Positions 28,002-36,927 of a stretch of 64,000 nucleotides of DNA are shown one piece after another; within the stretch, counting starts at the first letter, position 1, and each line of letters opens with the position of its first letter. Under the pieces are notes generated by a model. It did not search any database, was not told the origin of the DNA, and saw only the letters and a program-made list of their open reading frames with translations. Position numbers and translations under genes: made by a program. Source of the DNA: Aquabacterium commune (lineage in GTDB: Bacteria; Pseudomonadota; Gammaproteobacteria; Burkholderiales; Burkholderiaceae_C); the NCBI RefSeq assembly GCF_004362855.1, contig NZ_SNXW01000008.1, forward strand, positions 124,001-188,000, read 5' to 3'.

Positions 28002-29057
28002 ATGCCCGCATGGACATCTTCCACCCGTTTGCCCTGCCATTCCTGGCCGTGGCGCTCGCTCGGCCCCTGGGCCGCGGCCTGCGGCATGGCGGCTTTGCTG
28101 GCCCTGGGCGGCTGCGCCTCGGGGCCGGGGGGCACGGGTGGTGCCCGGGCGCCTGAGCGCGCCTCGGAGCGCCCGCCCGGCCGCGACGGCCCGCCACCGC
28201 AGGGTGCTGCCCCCACGCTGGCCGAGCTGGCCAGCCAACCGGACCCGGTGCCGCAGGTTGAGCCCATCCGCGCGGGCGGGCCGAACAAGCCCTACGTCGT
28301 CATGGGTCAGTCCTACGAGCCCTTGGCCGCGGATGTGCCTTGGCGCGAGCGCGGCGGTGCCTCCTGGTACGGTCACAAATTCCATGGTCGGCGCACCGCC
28401 AGCGGTGAGCTCTACAGCATGTACGGCCTGACCGCGGCCCACAAGACCTTGCCCATCCCGAGCTACGTGCGCGTGCGCAGTGTGCGCAGTGGCAAGGAAA
28501 TCATCGTGCGGGTCAACGACCGCGGGCCCTTCCATGGCAGCCGCGTCATCGACCTGAGTTACGCGGCGGCCGTCAAGCTGGACATCGCGGCATCGGGCAC
28601 GGGCGAGGTGGAGCTGTCGCGCCTGACCTTCGACGAGATCCGCGCCGGGGCCTGGCAGCGCGGCACGGTGCTGGACGCAGACCCTGTCACCGCCAGTGCC
28701 GTGCCACCCAGCGATGACCCCATGGGCGATTTCGCCACCCGTGCGGCCACCCGGCCTGCCTTGCCAAGTGCCCCGCTCGCCGCCGCGGTGCCCGTGAGTG
28801 GCCGCGCCCACACGCCTGCGTCCACGGGCTTTTGGGTGCAACTGGCCACGCTGGGCAAGCGCGAGGGCGTGGACCGCCTGCAGCAGCGCATCGGCCAGCA
28901 GGTCGAGGCCTTGCTGCCCATGCTGGCCGTGTTCCACGAGCCGCCTTTCTTCAAACTGCAGGCGGGGCCGTACACCTCCCGCGCCGAGGCCCAGGCGGCC
29001 GCGGCCCAGGCGCGCCGCGCGCTGCAACTGGACCCGATGGTGGTCGAGCGACGCTGA
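28002..29057 (+). CDS. rlpA: septal ring lytic transglycosylase RlpA family lipoprotein
   Basis: 351 residues. Lipobox LALGGC gives a lipoprotein. The RlpA double-psi beta-barrel has GGASWYGHKFHGRRTASGE, LTAAHKTLPIPSYVRV and VRVNDRGPFHGSRVIDLS, including the catalytic Asp/His pattern. A C-terminal SPOR domain (STGFWVQLATLGKREG...KLQAGPYTSRAEA) binds denuded glycan at the septum. Start ATG 28002 has AAGGTG upstream. In many relatives rlpA follows mrdAB directly; here it is about 5 kb away. The EamA gene starts on the next base after its stop. Confidence 0.92.
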   Translation: MPAWTSSTRLPCHSWPWRSLGPWAAACGMAALLALGGCASGPGGTGGARAPERASERPPGRDGPPPQGAAPTLAELASQPDPVPQVEPIRAGGPNKPYVVMGQSYEPLAADVPWRERGGASWYGHKFHGRRTASGELYSMYGLTAAHKTLPIPSYVRVRSVRSGKEIIVRVNDRGPFHGSRVIDLSYAAAVKLDIAASGTGEVELSRLTFDEIRAGAWQRGTVLDADPVTASAVPPSDDPMGDFATRAATRPALPSAPLAAAVPVSGRAHTPASTGFWVQLATLGKREGVDRLQQRIGQQVEALLPMLAVFHEPPFFKLQAGPYTSRAEAQAAAAQARRALQLDPMVVERR

Positions 29058-29912
29058 ATGCCGTACCTGGGTTTGCTGTTCAATGCCTTCGTCTGGGGGC
29101 TGTCTTGGTGGCCTTTGCGCCAGTTGCAGGCCATGGGCCTGCACGCGGTGTGGGCCACGATGTTGTTCTTCTTGATGGGCGTGCTCGTCGTGGGCGTGAC
29201 GCGCCGCGAAGCCTGGTCGGGCGTGTGGCGCACGCCCACGCTGTGGGTGCTGGCGCTGGCGACAGGCGCCACCAACGCGGCTTTCAACTGGGGCGTCGCC
29301 ACCGGCGAGGTGGTGCGCGTGGTGCTGCTGTTCTACCTGATGCCGCTGTGGGCCGTGGGTCTGGCCTGGTGGTTGCTGGGCGAGCGCATCACGCCCATGG
29401 CGGCAGTGCGCGTGTTGCTGGCCCTGGGCGGCGCCTTGCTGGTGCTGCGCCCGGAAGATGGCGGCTGGCCGCGCTTCAACGGCCAGGCCGACTGGCTGGG
29501 CCTGGTCGGTGGCCTGGGCTTTGCCGTGACCAACGTGATGATGCGGCGCGCCGCGCAGCGCACATCGGCCGAGCGTGCCCTGGCCATGTTCATCGGCGGG
29601 GTGGGGCTGCCCGCGCTGGCCGGGCTGGCCTTGTCGGCCCAGGGCCTCATCCCCGGCTGGCCGGCGTTCGACTGGGCCTGGTTGCTGCTGGCCGGCGCCA
29701 TGGGCGTGGCCTTCTTCGCGGCCAACCTGGCCATGCAGTACGGCGCTTCACAGATCCCGGTGCACCTGACCTCGGTGGTCATGCTCACCGAGATCGTGTT
29801 CGCCTCGGGCTCGGCCGTGTGGTTCGGTGGCGAAACCCTGCGCCCGGTGGTGCTGGTCGGCGGTGCCCTCATCCTGCTGGCGGCCTTGATGGCCACGCGG
29901 GACGAGGCCTGA
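29058..29912 (+). CDS. EamA/DMT family transporter
   Basis: 284 residues with ten predicted membrane helices in two EamA repeats, starting MPYLGLLFNAFVWGLSWWPL. The second repeat holds LGLVGGLGFAVTNVMMRRAA and LTSVVMLTEIVFASGSAVWFGGE. Drug/metabolite transporter family; substrate unknown. Starts immediately after the rlpA stop with no gap, so it is translationally coupled to rlpA. Confidence 0.9.
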   Translation: MPYLGLLFNAFVWGLSWWPLRQLQAMGLHAVWATMLFFLMGVLVVGVTRREAWSGVWRTPTLWVLALATGATNAAFNWGVATGEVVRVVLLFYLMPLWAVGLAWWLLGERITPMAAVRVLLALGGALLVLRPEDGGWPRFNGQADWLGLVGGLGFAVTNVMMRRAAQRTSAERALAMFIGGVGLPALAGLALSAQGLIPGWPAFDWAWLLLAGAMGVAFFAANLAMQYGASQIPVHLTSVVMLTEIVFASGSAVWFGGETLRPVVLVGGALILLAALMATRDEA

Positions 29913-29945
29913 GCGAGCACCTCGCCAGGCCCGCGTCCCTGGCGC

Positions 29946-31094
29946 TCAGCCGCGCAGCTTGCGGCTGTGTGCGTGCACCGTGTCCACCAGCACCGAGACG
30001 CTCTCCGGCGGCGTGAACTGGCTGATGCCGTGGCCCAGGTTGAAGATGTGGCCCGAGCCACCGGCCACGTCGGAGGGCTTGCCGAAGCTGTCCAGCGTCT
30101 GGATGACCTGCTCGCGCACCTGCTCGGGTGAAGCGAACAGCACGTTGGGGTCGAGGTTGCCTTGCAGGGCCACGCGGTCGCCCACGCGGGCACGGGCACG
30201 GCCCAGGTTCATCGTCCAGTCCAGGCCGACGACGTCGCAGCCGCTGTCGGCGATCTCGTCCAGCCAGATGCCGCCGCCCTTGGTGAAGACGATGTGCGGG
30301 ATGCGGAATCCGTTGTGCTCGCGCTTGAGCTGCGAGAGCACGCGCTTCGTGTAGGCCAGGCTGAACTGCTGGAAGGCGCCATCGGCCAGCACGCCGCCCC
30401 AGGAGTCGAAAATCATCGCCGCTTGCGCGCCGGCTTCGATCTGGGTGTTGAGGTAGAGCGCCACGGCGTCGGCGTTGACTTCGAGGATGCGGTGCATCAG
30501 GTCGGGGCGCTGGTACATCAGCGTCTTGACGGCGCGGTAGTCGTCCGAGCCACCGCCTTCGACCATGTAGCAGGCCAGCGTCCAGGGGCTGCCCGAGAAG
30601 CCAATCAGGGGCACTTTGCCCACGCCGTTCTCGTCGGACAGGGCCTTGCGGATGGTGCCGACCGCGTCGAACACGTAGCGCAGCTTGTCCATGTCGGGCA
30701 CGGCCAGCTGGGCCACGGCGGCCTCGTCGCGCACGACCTTGGCGAATTTCGGGCCTTCACCGGCCGCGAAGCTCAGGCCCAAGCCCATGGCGTCGGGCAC
30801 GGTGAGGATGTCGCTGAACAGGATGGCGGCGTCGAGGTCGTAGCGGCGCAGCGGTTGCAGCGTCACTTCGCAGGCCGCCTCGGGGTTGGTGGCCAGGCCC
30901 ATGAAGCTGCCGGCCACGTCGCGCGTGGCGCGGTATTCGGGCAAGTAGCGGCCGGCCTGGCGCATCAGCCACACGGGCGTGGCGTCGGTGGGCAGGCGCA
31001 GGCAGGCGCGCAGGAAGCGGTCGTTGGCCAGCGGGGGCAGGGCGGGCGCGTTGGCGTTGGCGGCGGCGGAGGTCGGGGCGGTGGCAGCACTCAT
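29946..31094 (-). CDS. hemE: uroporphyrinogen decarboxylase
   Basis: 382 residues from [11 protein letters not shown]. Family motifs: [32 protein letters not shown], with the substrate-binding Arg pair, [36 protein letters not shown] and [14 protein letters not shown]. It decarboxylates uroporphyrinogen III to coproporphyrinogen III in haem synthesis. Starts at 31103 or 31142 would add N-terminal residues without support. Convergent with the transporter gene, divergent from the acyltransferase. Confidence 0.96.
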   Translation of the reverse strand: MSAATAPTSAAANANAPALPPLANDRFLRACLRLPTDATPVWLMRQAGRYLPEYRATRDVAGSFMGLATNPEAACEVTLQPLRRYDLDAAILFSDILTVPDAMGLGLSFAAGEGPKFAKVVRDEAAVAQLAVPDMDKLRYVFDAVGTIRKALSDENGVGKVPLIGFSGSPWTLACYMVEGGGSDDYRAVKTLMYQRPDLMHRILEVNADAVALYLNTQIEAGAQAAMIFDSWGGVLADGAFQQFSLAYTKRVLSQLKREHNGFRIPHIVFTKGGGIWLDEIADSGCDVVGLDWTMNLGRARARVGDRVALQGNLDPNVLFASPEQVREQVIQTLDSFGKPSDVAGGSGHIFNLGHGISQFTPPESVSVLVDTVHAHSRKLRG

Positions 31095-31205
31095 GTCGGG
31101 CATTGTAGGCAGTCGCCTTTGTGCGCGTTGGTGCCTGCTCATTCAGGGGGGAGATCCGCAGCAACCATGAGGCGCTTGGCGCGCTGATCTGGCAGCATCG
31201 AACGC

Positions 31206-32651
31206 ATGGCATTTCCGAGCAAGACCGTGACCGGCGACACCGTTCCCCTCAACCGATCCGAGCATGGTTACGCGGCCATCGAGGGCCTGGCCGGCACCAT
31301 GGTGCAGCCCTACCTGATGCGCTTCGACGCGCCCGTGAGCGAGGCCCAGGTGCGCGCGGTGCTGCGCCAGCTGGTGTCGGCCTACCCCAAGCTGCGCGCG
31401 GCGCTGGAGCCCGGCTGGCACCGCTACCACCTGCGCATCCTGCCCGAGGGGCCGCTGATCGACCAGATGTTCGCGCTGGCCTTTCGCGTGCACACCGATG
31501 TCGATCTCGACGACCCCGAGGCGCTGCAGGCCTGGCACTGGCGCGCGCTGCATGAGGTGCTGCCGCTGGAGCGCGGCCTGGGCTTGCGCGCGCACTTCGC
31601 GCCGCACCCGCAGCGTCCGGCCCTGATCTTCGGTGTGCCCCACCTGTTGGCCGATGGCATGACCATGGTCGAGCAGGTGCGCCAGATCCTGCGCGGGCTC
31701 AACGGCCTGCCGGTCGAGGCCATGCCGCTGGAGGCGCCGTCCATGCTGGGCGCGATCGCACCCGAGCGCTGGTGGCAGTGGCCGCGCCAGGTGTGGCGCT
31801 CGCGCCAGCACAAGGTCGCTGAGGCGCGCCGGCTGGCCGGCTTGCACGTGCAGCAGCTGCCCACCGCGCTGGGCGCGCACTACTCGACCACCGGCCTGCG
31901 CCACCACACCGTGCCCACGCCCGTGGCCGATTTGCGCCGTGCGGCGCGGCAGCTCGGGGTGTCGCTCAACACCTTGCTGGTGTCGGCCATCGCGCAAACC
32001 TTTCTGGAGCAGGCGCCCGGTGACCCCTTGGCTGCGGCCGTCATCCGCATCTCGGTGAACCTGCGCAAGTTCTATCCCGCGGCCTCAGCGACGTCGCCCG
32101 CCCATGGTCCGCTGTGGGGCAACCACGTGGGCGCCTTCCTCGTCATCGAACAGGATGCGCGCAAGCCGTGGGCCGAGCGCGTGCGCTCGGTCGATGCCGC
32201 CATCAAGGAAGGGCAGGCCCGCTACGCCCGCCGCGAGATGTGCTGGACCTACCTGCTCGAAGAGCTCACGCCTTGGTTGGGCCGCACGCTGGTCGGCCAC
32301 ATCGGCCTGAAGCTCAAGCGGGCCGGGCGCTTCCCGGCCATCAGTTGCCACGCGACCAGCCTGGGCGATGTCGGTGGCATCCACCCGCGCGAGGCCACGG
32401 GGGCGAAGCCGGTGCGGGTGGCGCAGCTGGTGCCGCTGGTCAACAGCATCTCGCCCCTGCCGGTGCTGGTGGAGCTGGATGGCGTCCTGAGCGTGCCGAT
32501 GGCGTGGCAGCTGGGCGAGACCCCGCCTGCCGCCGTGGCCGATTTCCACGCCCGCCTGGACGCCACCTTGGCGCGGCTGGTGCAGGAGGTGGTGGGCGGT
32601 GCGGCCAGTGATGCCGGCGCACCGATGGCGGCCCGCCAGGCCGCGGCCTGA
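31206..32651 (+). CDS. HxxxD-type acyltransferase / condensation-domain-like protein
   Basis: 481 residues resembling the chloramphenicol-acetyltransferase/condensation superfamily. The first half holds VPHLLADGMTMVEQVRQIL, a variant of HHxxxDG with the second His and Asp-Gly kept. The second half has SLNTLLVSAIAQTFLEQA, RISVNLR, WGNHVGAFL and SNSISPLP-like segments typical of WS/DGAT and alcohol acyltransferases. It probably transfers an acyl group to an alcohol or amine; substrates unknown. Stands alone on the plus strand beside the GNAT/GH3/ABC block on the opposite strand. Confidence 0.72.
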   Translation: MAFPSKTVTGDTVPLNRSEHGYAAIEGLAGTMVQPYLMRFDAPVSEAQVRAVLRQLVSAYPKLRAALEPGWHRYHLRILPEGPLIDQMFALAFRVHTDVDLDDPEALQAWHWRALHEVLPLERGLGLRAHFAPHPQRPALIFGVPHLLADGMTMVEQVRQILRGLNGLPVEAMPLEAPSMLGAIAPERWWQWPRQVWRSRQHKVAEARRLAGLHVQQLPTALGAHYSTTGLRHHTVPTPVADLRRAARQLGVSLNTLLVSAIAQTFLEQAPGDPLAAAVIRISVNLRKFYPAASATSPAHGPLWGNHVGAFLVIEQDARKPWAERVRSVDAAIKEGQARYARREMCWTYLLEELTPWLGRTLVGHIGLKLKRAGRFPAISCHATSLGDVGGIHPREATGAKPVRVAQLVPLVNSISPLPVLVELDGVLSVPMAWQLGETPPAAVADFHARLDATLARLVQEVVGGAASDAGAPMAARQAAA

Positions 32652-32653
32652 GC

Positions 32654-33211
32654 TCAGCGGCCGGCCGCGATGTCGGCCTGGGCCAGGCCTTGGGCCAGGC
32701 AGTGCGCGCTCAGGCGTTCCAGGGCCGCGGCAGCGTCGCGCAGGCGTGCGGCGCGCGCAGGGGTGTCCACGTCGGGCATGGCGACGTAATCGTCCCAGCG
32801 TTGCTGCAGCACGCGCAGCAGCTCGGGCGTGCTGGCGTCCATGCCCGCATGGGGCAGGGCCATCCAGCTGGCGAAGCGGCCGATGTCGTCGCTGATGCGG
32901 CCGCGCAGCTGACCGGGTGTCCAGGCGCTGCGCCGGGTGGCTTCACCGCTCAGGTCTTTCACCTGGGTCTGGATGTCGGCGAGCTTGTCCACCGCGGGCA
33001 TCCAGGTGCTGTGCAGGGCTTCGGAGGCGCGGTCGATGCGGCCCTGGCCGAGGTGGTTGAGCGCCAGCACGGCGAACATCAGCACGCAGCCGGCGATGGC
33101 GATCCAGGGCCAGCGCGGCGCAGATGCTTGTCGGGCCGACGCCGGGCGGCTGGGCGCCTCCAGGGTGGAGGTGCCGTTGAAGGTGCTGGGCAGGAAGGTG
33201 GAGTGGCTCAT
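32654..33211 (-). CDS. membrane-anchored helical protein, possibly an MCP sensor-domain fragment
   Basis: 185 residues: a cytoplasmic Ser/Pro-rich stretch, one membrane helix (WPWIAIAGCVLMFAVLAL), then a periplasmic helical region (ASEALHSTWMPAVDKLADIQTQ...DLSGEATRR) resembling the four-helix ligand-binding domain of chemoreceptors. There is no second membrane helix, HAMP or signalling domain, so it may be the surviving N-terminal half of a methyl-accepting protein. Stop codon is 2 bp from the opposing acyltransferase stop. Confidence 0.55.
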   Translation of the reverse strand: MSHSTFLPSTFNGTSTLEAPSRPASARQASAPRWPWIAIAGCVLMFAVLALNHLGQGRIDRASEALHSTWMPAVDKLADIQTQVKDLSGEATRRSAWTPGQLRGRISDDIGRFASWMALPHAGMDASTPELLRVLQQRWDDYVAMPDVDTPARAARLRDAAAALERLSAHCLAQGLAQADIAAGR

Positions 33212-33350
33212 GGTGCGCGACGAGGAGTGGCACCGTGATGTCGGCGGGCCGGGCCCGGCGCTGAACCCGGGCGGCTGGCCGAGCGTGTATCTCTTGTGTA
33301 AGCGCGGGCGCCGGTGTGCCCTTTGTCACGCCGCGCGGTGCGGCGGCAAA

Positions 33351-33791
33351 TCAGCCGCGCAGCGGGAACACCGCCACCGCGTCCACCCGCTGCTGCGCCT
33401 GGGTGCGCAGGCTTTCGGCCGCGTTCAGCGCGAGGATGTTGGTCTGGAAGGCGATGCTGTCGATCACGCTGGTGATGTCGGCGATGCGCTTGGAGCTGTC
33501 GTTGATGCCGCGCATGGTGCTCACGACCTTGCCGACCTTGCCGACCGCCTCGCCACCTTGCTGCGCGACCGAGCTGGCCTGCTGTGCCGTGTGCTTGGCC
33601 TGGCGGGCGTTTTCGGCGTTCTGCGTCACGGTCGAGTCCAGCTCTTCCATCGAGGCCGAAGTCTGCTGCAGGCAGGCCATCACGCTGTCGCGGTCACCCG
33701 GGCGCACACGGATGCTGGCGGTCAGGTCGCCTTGCGCCATGCCTTGCAGCAGGCGCGCCGCGTCATGGGGTTCGCCACCGAGCTGGCGCAT
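33351..33791 (-). pseudogene. methyl-accepting chemotaxis protein remnant
   Basis: An open frame of 146 codons that starts within the LGGEP linker of betaproteobacterial chemoreceptors, after the sensor and membrane parts have been lost. It keeps [20 protein letters not shown], jumps to [20 protein letters not shown], keeps [20 protein letters not shown], then jumps from NAA directly to [17 protein letters not shown], the normal C-terminal end. The EAARAGEQGRGFAVVA-type hairpin tip that contacts CheA/CheW is missing. Both internal deletions kept the frame. It lies 5 bp after the permease stop. Non-functional as a receptor. Confidence 0.8.
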
Positions 33792-33796
33792 CTGTC

Positions 33797-34924
33797 TCAG
33801 TTCAGCGTGCGCCGGTAGCTCTTGACGGCCAGCAGCCCGAAGATCAGCCCCGCCAGCATGATGGGCCACAGGTGCGGCCACATGTCCACCAGCGTGAACT
33901 CCTTCAGGAACACCCCGCGCGAGCCGCGCACGAAGTAGGTCAGCGGCAGGCCTTGCGAGATGATCTGTGCCCACTTCGGCATGCCGCTGTAGGGGAACAT
34001 GAAGCCCGACAACAGGATGGAGGGCAGGAAGTAGAAGAACGACAGCTGCATGGCCTGCATCTGCGACAGCGCCGCCGACGAAATCAAAATGCCCACCGCC
34101 AGCGTCGTGATGCCGTAGGCCAGCAGCAGCGCGATCAGTGCCAGCGGGTCGCCCGTCAGCGGCATCTTGAACAGGAAGAAGGCGATGCACAGGATGATGG
34201 ACACCTGTCCCACGCCCACCAGGAAGGTCGGGATGATCTTGCCGATGATCATCTCCCAGGGCTCGGTCGGCGTGACCAGCAGGAACTCCATCGAGCCCTG
34301 CTCCTTTTCCTTGGTGATGGACATGGCCGTCATCACCAGCAGCGACACGTTCAGGATCATGCCCACCAGGCCGGGGATGATGAAAAACGTCTGCTCGCCC
34401 TGCGGGTTGAAGCGCCGCTGCACGCGCACCTCCAGTTGCGGGTCGCCCTTCACACGCGTCACGATGCCATCGCGGTGGAAGAGGTGGGCCGCCGTTTGGC
34501 GCGCCACCTCGCCGGTGGACGTGATGGCGCCGTTCAGCGACACCGGGTCGGTCGCATCGGCCTCGACCAGGATCTGCGCGGGCAGGCCCGTCATGAGCTT
34601 GCGCGTGAAGTCCGGCGGGATCTCGATGACCACCGAGGTCTGCGCCTTGCGCAGCATCTCGCTGGCCTGGTCGGAGGTGAGCTGGCGCTGGTCGATCTCC
34701 AGATAGACGGACTGCTGCAACGCGGCCTTGTACAGCCGCGAAAACTCGCTCTTGTCGTGGTCCACCACGATGGTCGGGATGTGGCGCGGGTCCGGGTTGA
34801 TGGCGTAGCCGAACACGACGACGTAGCCGATGGTCACCGACAGCAGCGACACGAAGGTCAGCCGGTCGCGCACCATGTGCAGCAACTCTTTGATGGCGAT
34901 GGCGGCGATGCGGTTGAAGGCCAT
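33797..34924 (-). CDS. ABC-2 type transporter permease
   Basis: 375 residues. One membrane helix near the N-terminus ([18 protein letters not shown]), a large extracytoplasmic domain ([12 protein letters not shown]...[11 protein letters not shown]), then five helices with the ABC-2 signature ([33 protein letters not shown]). It matches the YbhS/YbhR/YhhJ group, which exports drugs or lipids with an HlyD adaptor. ATG 34924 has GAGG at 5 nt; a GTG at 34930 is possible. Gap of 13 bp from the ATPase gene. Confidence 0.9.
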   Translation of the reverse strand: MAFNRIAAIAIKELLHMVRDRLTFVSLLSVTIGYVVVFGYAINPDPRHIPTIVVDHDKSEFSRLYKAALQQSVYLEIDQRQLTSDQASEMLRKAQTSVVIEIPPDFTRKLMTGLPAQILVEADATDPVSLNGAITSTGEVARQTAAHLFHRDGIVTRVKGDPQLEVRVQRRFNPQGEQTFFIIPGLVGMILNVSLLVMTAMSITKEKEQGSMEFLLVTPTEPWEMIIGKIIPTFLVGVGQVSIILCIAFFLFKMPLTGDPLALIALLLAYGITTLAVGILISSAALSQMQAMQLSFFYFLPSILLSGFMFPYSGMPKWAQIISQGLPLTYFVRGSRGVFLKEFTLVDMWPHLWPIMLAGLIFGLLAVKSYRRTLN

Positions 34925-34937
34925 GGACACCTCGGCT

Positions 34938-35876
34938 TCAGAATTGCGTGACCGAACCCTGCTGCTGCAGGGTCAGGTAGAAAAAGACGTCTTCAAGGCC
35001 CACGTCGATGGCAGTGGGCTCGCCCGAGGCGATGCCTTGCGCGGCCAAGTCGCGCGTCCACGAGGCGATGTCGTCTGACGAGCGCGCCACCACACGGATG
35101 CTGTTGCCCTGCATGGACAGCCGCACGATGCGCGGGTCGTGCGCCATCTGCGGATTGCGGAACGCCTGCTGCAGCGGCACCTGCGCGGCCACCAGGTTGG
35201 CGTCGGCCAGCACCTTCTCGGGCGCATCGTCCACCAGCAGGCGGCCGTACAGCACGTAGGCGATGCGTTGCGAGCGCATGGCCTCGTCCATGTAGTGCGT
35301 GCTGACCAGCACCGACACGCCTGTTGCGGCGATGTCCTGCAGGATGTCCCAGAAGGCCTCGCGCGCTTTCGGGTCCACACCGGCCGTGGGCTCGTCGAGC
35401 AGCAAGATGCGTGGGCGGTGGGCCATCGCGCAGGCCAGCGCCAGGCGCTGCTTCCAGCCGCCGGACATCGTGCCCACGCGCTGGCGGTCGCGGCCCTCGT
35501 TGTCGAAGGCGAACTGCTTGACCAGCTCGGTGACGCGCCCGGCCACGTCGCGGATGCCGTAGAGCTTGCAGACGAACTGCAGGTTCTCGCGCACGGTCAG
35601 GTCGCGGTAGAGGCTGAAGTGCTGGGTCATGTAGCCCAGCAGCGGCTTGATCTTGTGGGCCTGCTTGCCGATGTCGAAGCCCAGGCAGGTACCGGAGCCC
35701 GAGGTCAGCGGCACCAGCCCGCACATCATGCGGATGGCGGTGGTCTTGCCCGAGCCGTTGGGGCCGAGGAAGCCATACAACTGGCCTTCCTCGATGGTCA
35801 TGTTGAGCTGATCGACGACGGTCTTGTCGCCAAAGGTCTTGGTGAGGTTGCGGACCTCGATGATGGGTGCTGCCAC
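34938..35876 (-). CDS. ABC transporter ATP-binding protein
   Basis: 312 residues with start GTG 35876 (GGAG at 7 nt), giving MAAPIIEVRNLTKTFGDK. Walker A GPNGSGKT, Q-loop YMTQHFSLY, signature MSGGWKQRLALACAMAHRP (SGG variant), Walker B ILLLDEPTAGVD, and switch STHYMDEA. A C-terminal domain of about 80 residues resembles YbhF-type ATPases. Energises the adjacent single permease, presumably as a dimer. Confidence 0.93.
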   Translation of the reverse strand: MAAPIIEVRNLTKTFGDKTVVDQLNMTIEEGQLYGFLGPNGSGKTTAIRMMCGLVPLTSGSGTCLGFDIGKQAHKIKPLLGYMTQHFSLYRDLTVRENLQFVCKLYGIRDVAGRVTELVKQFAFDNEGRDRQRVGTMSGGWKQRLALACAMAHRPRILLLDEPTAGVDPKAREAFWDILQDIAATGVSVLVSTHYMDEAMRSQRIAYVLYGRLLVDDAPEKVLADANLVAAQVPLQQAFRNPQMAHDPRIVRLSMQGNSIRVVARSSDDIASWTRDLAAQGIASGEPTAIDVGLEDVFFYLTLQQQGSVTQF

Positions 35877-35890
35877 GTCCAGGCTCCGGC

Positions 35891-36898
35891 TCAGGAGGCC
35901 TTGGGCGCTTGAGACGTTTGTGGCGCGTTGGACGCCACCACCTTCACGCCCACCGGCGTGCCGGGAGGCGCGGTGCAGCCAGCGGGCGTGTCCAGGCGGG
36001 CTTCGGTGAGGAAGCTCAGGCGGTCGCGCAGTTCCTGGCTGAACATCATCGGCTGGGTGTACTCGGGGCGGGCGCTGACGCGGCTGATGCGCGCCGTCAC
36101 CGGCTTGTCGCAACCCGAAATCGCCACGTTCACAGTGGCACCGGGCATGAACTGCGGGCGCAGGTCGTTGGGCACGAAGAAGCGCACGCGCAAGGAGCCC
36201 GAATGCAGGATGGTCAGCACGGTCGCACCGGTGGCCGAGAACTCACCCTGGCGGATGTAGAGCTCCTGCACCACGCCACCCACAGGCGCGTTCACCTTCT
36301 TTTGCTGCAGCAGCCAGGCCACCTGGTCCACGCCGGCCTGCGCGGCCGAAGCCTGGGCCGCGGCGGCGGCCTGCTCGTCGGTGCGGGCGCCTTCCTTGGC
36401 GGCACGCAGCGCGGCGCGGGCTTCTTCCACTTGGGCCTGGGCCAGCGCGACGTTGGTGCGGTCGGTGTCCACCTGCGCCTCGGACACGAAATTCTTCTTG
36501 ACCAGGGACTCGCTCTTCTTCAGGTTGCTCTCGGCCTGGGCCAGCTGGGCCTTGGTGTAGCGCAGCTTGGCGCGCAGGCTTTCCAGCTCGGCCTGGCGGG
36601 CGCCCTTGCTCAGGTTCTTGGTCTGGGCTTCGGCCTGGGCTTTCTTGGCCTGGGCCTCGGCCAGGCGGGCCTGCTCCTGCTGGGACTCCAGCACGTACAG
36701 GGTCTCGCCGGCCTGCACGTTCTGGCCTTCCTTGACGGCCATGCGCGCCATCGTGCCGGACACCGGCGAGGCCACGGTCGTGATGTCCGCCTCGATGTAG
36801 CCGGGCAGCTGCAACTCGGGCTGGCTCTCAAAGCAGCCGCTCAGCAGCAGGGCCGTGGCACTGACGGCCAGCAGGGTGGGGATCGACAGCAACTTCAT
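35891..36898 (-). CDS. HlyD family periplasmic adaptor (membrane fusion lipoprotein)
   Basis: 335 residues from MKLLSIPTLLAVSATALLLSG with a lipobox-like LLSGC. Biotinyl-lipoyl half (YIEADITTVASPVSGTMARM), a long alpha-hairpin coiled coil (EQARLAEAQAKKAQAEA...AAQASAAQAGVDQ), second lipoyl half (VNAPVGGVVQELYIRQGE), then a beta-barrel. Links the ABC-2 pump to an outer-membrane channel, which is not encoded here. First gene of the exporter triplet, 29 bp after the GNAT gene. Confidence 0.9.
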   Translation of the reverse strand: MKLLSIPTLLAVSATALLLSGCFESQPELQLPGYIEADITTVASPVSGTMARMAVKEGQNVQAGETLYVLESQQEQARLAEAQAKKAQAEAQTKNLSKGARQAELESLRAKLRYTKAQLAQAESNLKKSESLVKKNFVSEAQVDTDRTNVALAQAQVEEARAALRAAKEGARTDEQAAAAAQASAAQAGVDQVAWLLQQKKVNAPVGGVVQELYIRQGEFSATGATVLTILHSGSLRVRFFVPNDLRPQFMPGATVNVAISGCDKPVTARISRVSARPEYTQPMMFSQELRDRLSFLTEARLDTPAGCTAPPGTPVGVKVVASNAPQTSQAPKAS

Positions 36899-36927
36899 GT
36901 CGAGGCTTTCATTCTTGCGTGGGTGGT

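Noticed and set aside
31099-31104. TACAAT near the hemE start as a leaderless promoter
   Set aside because: No -35 element at the right distance; the match alone is too weak.
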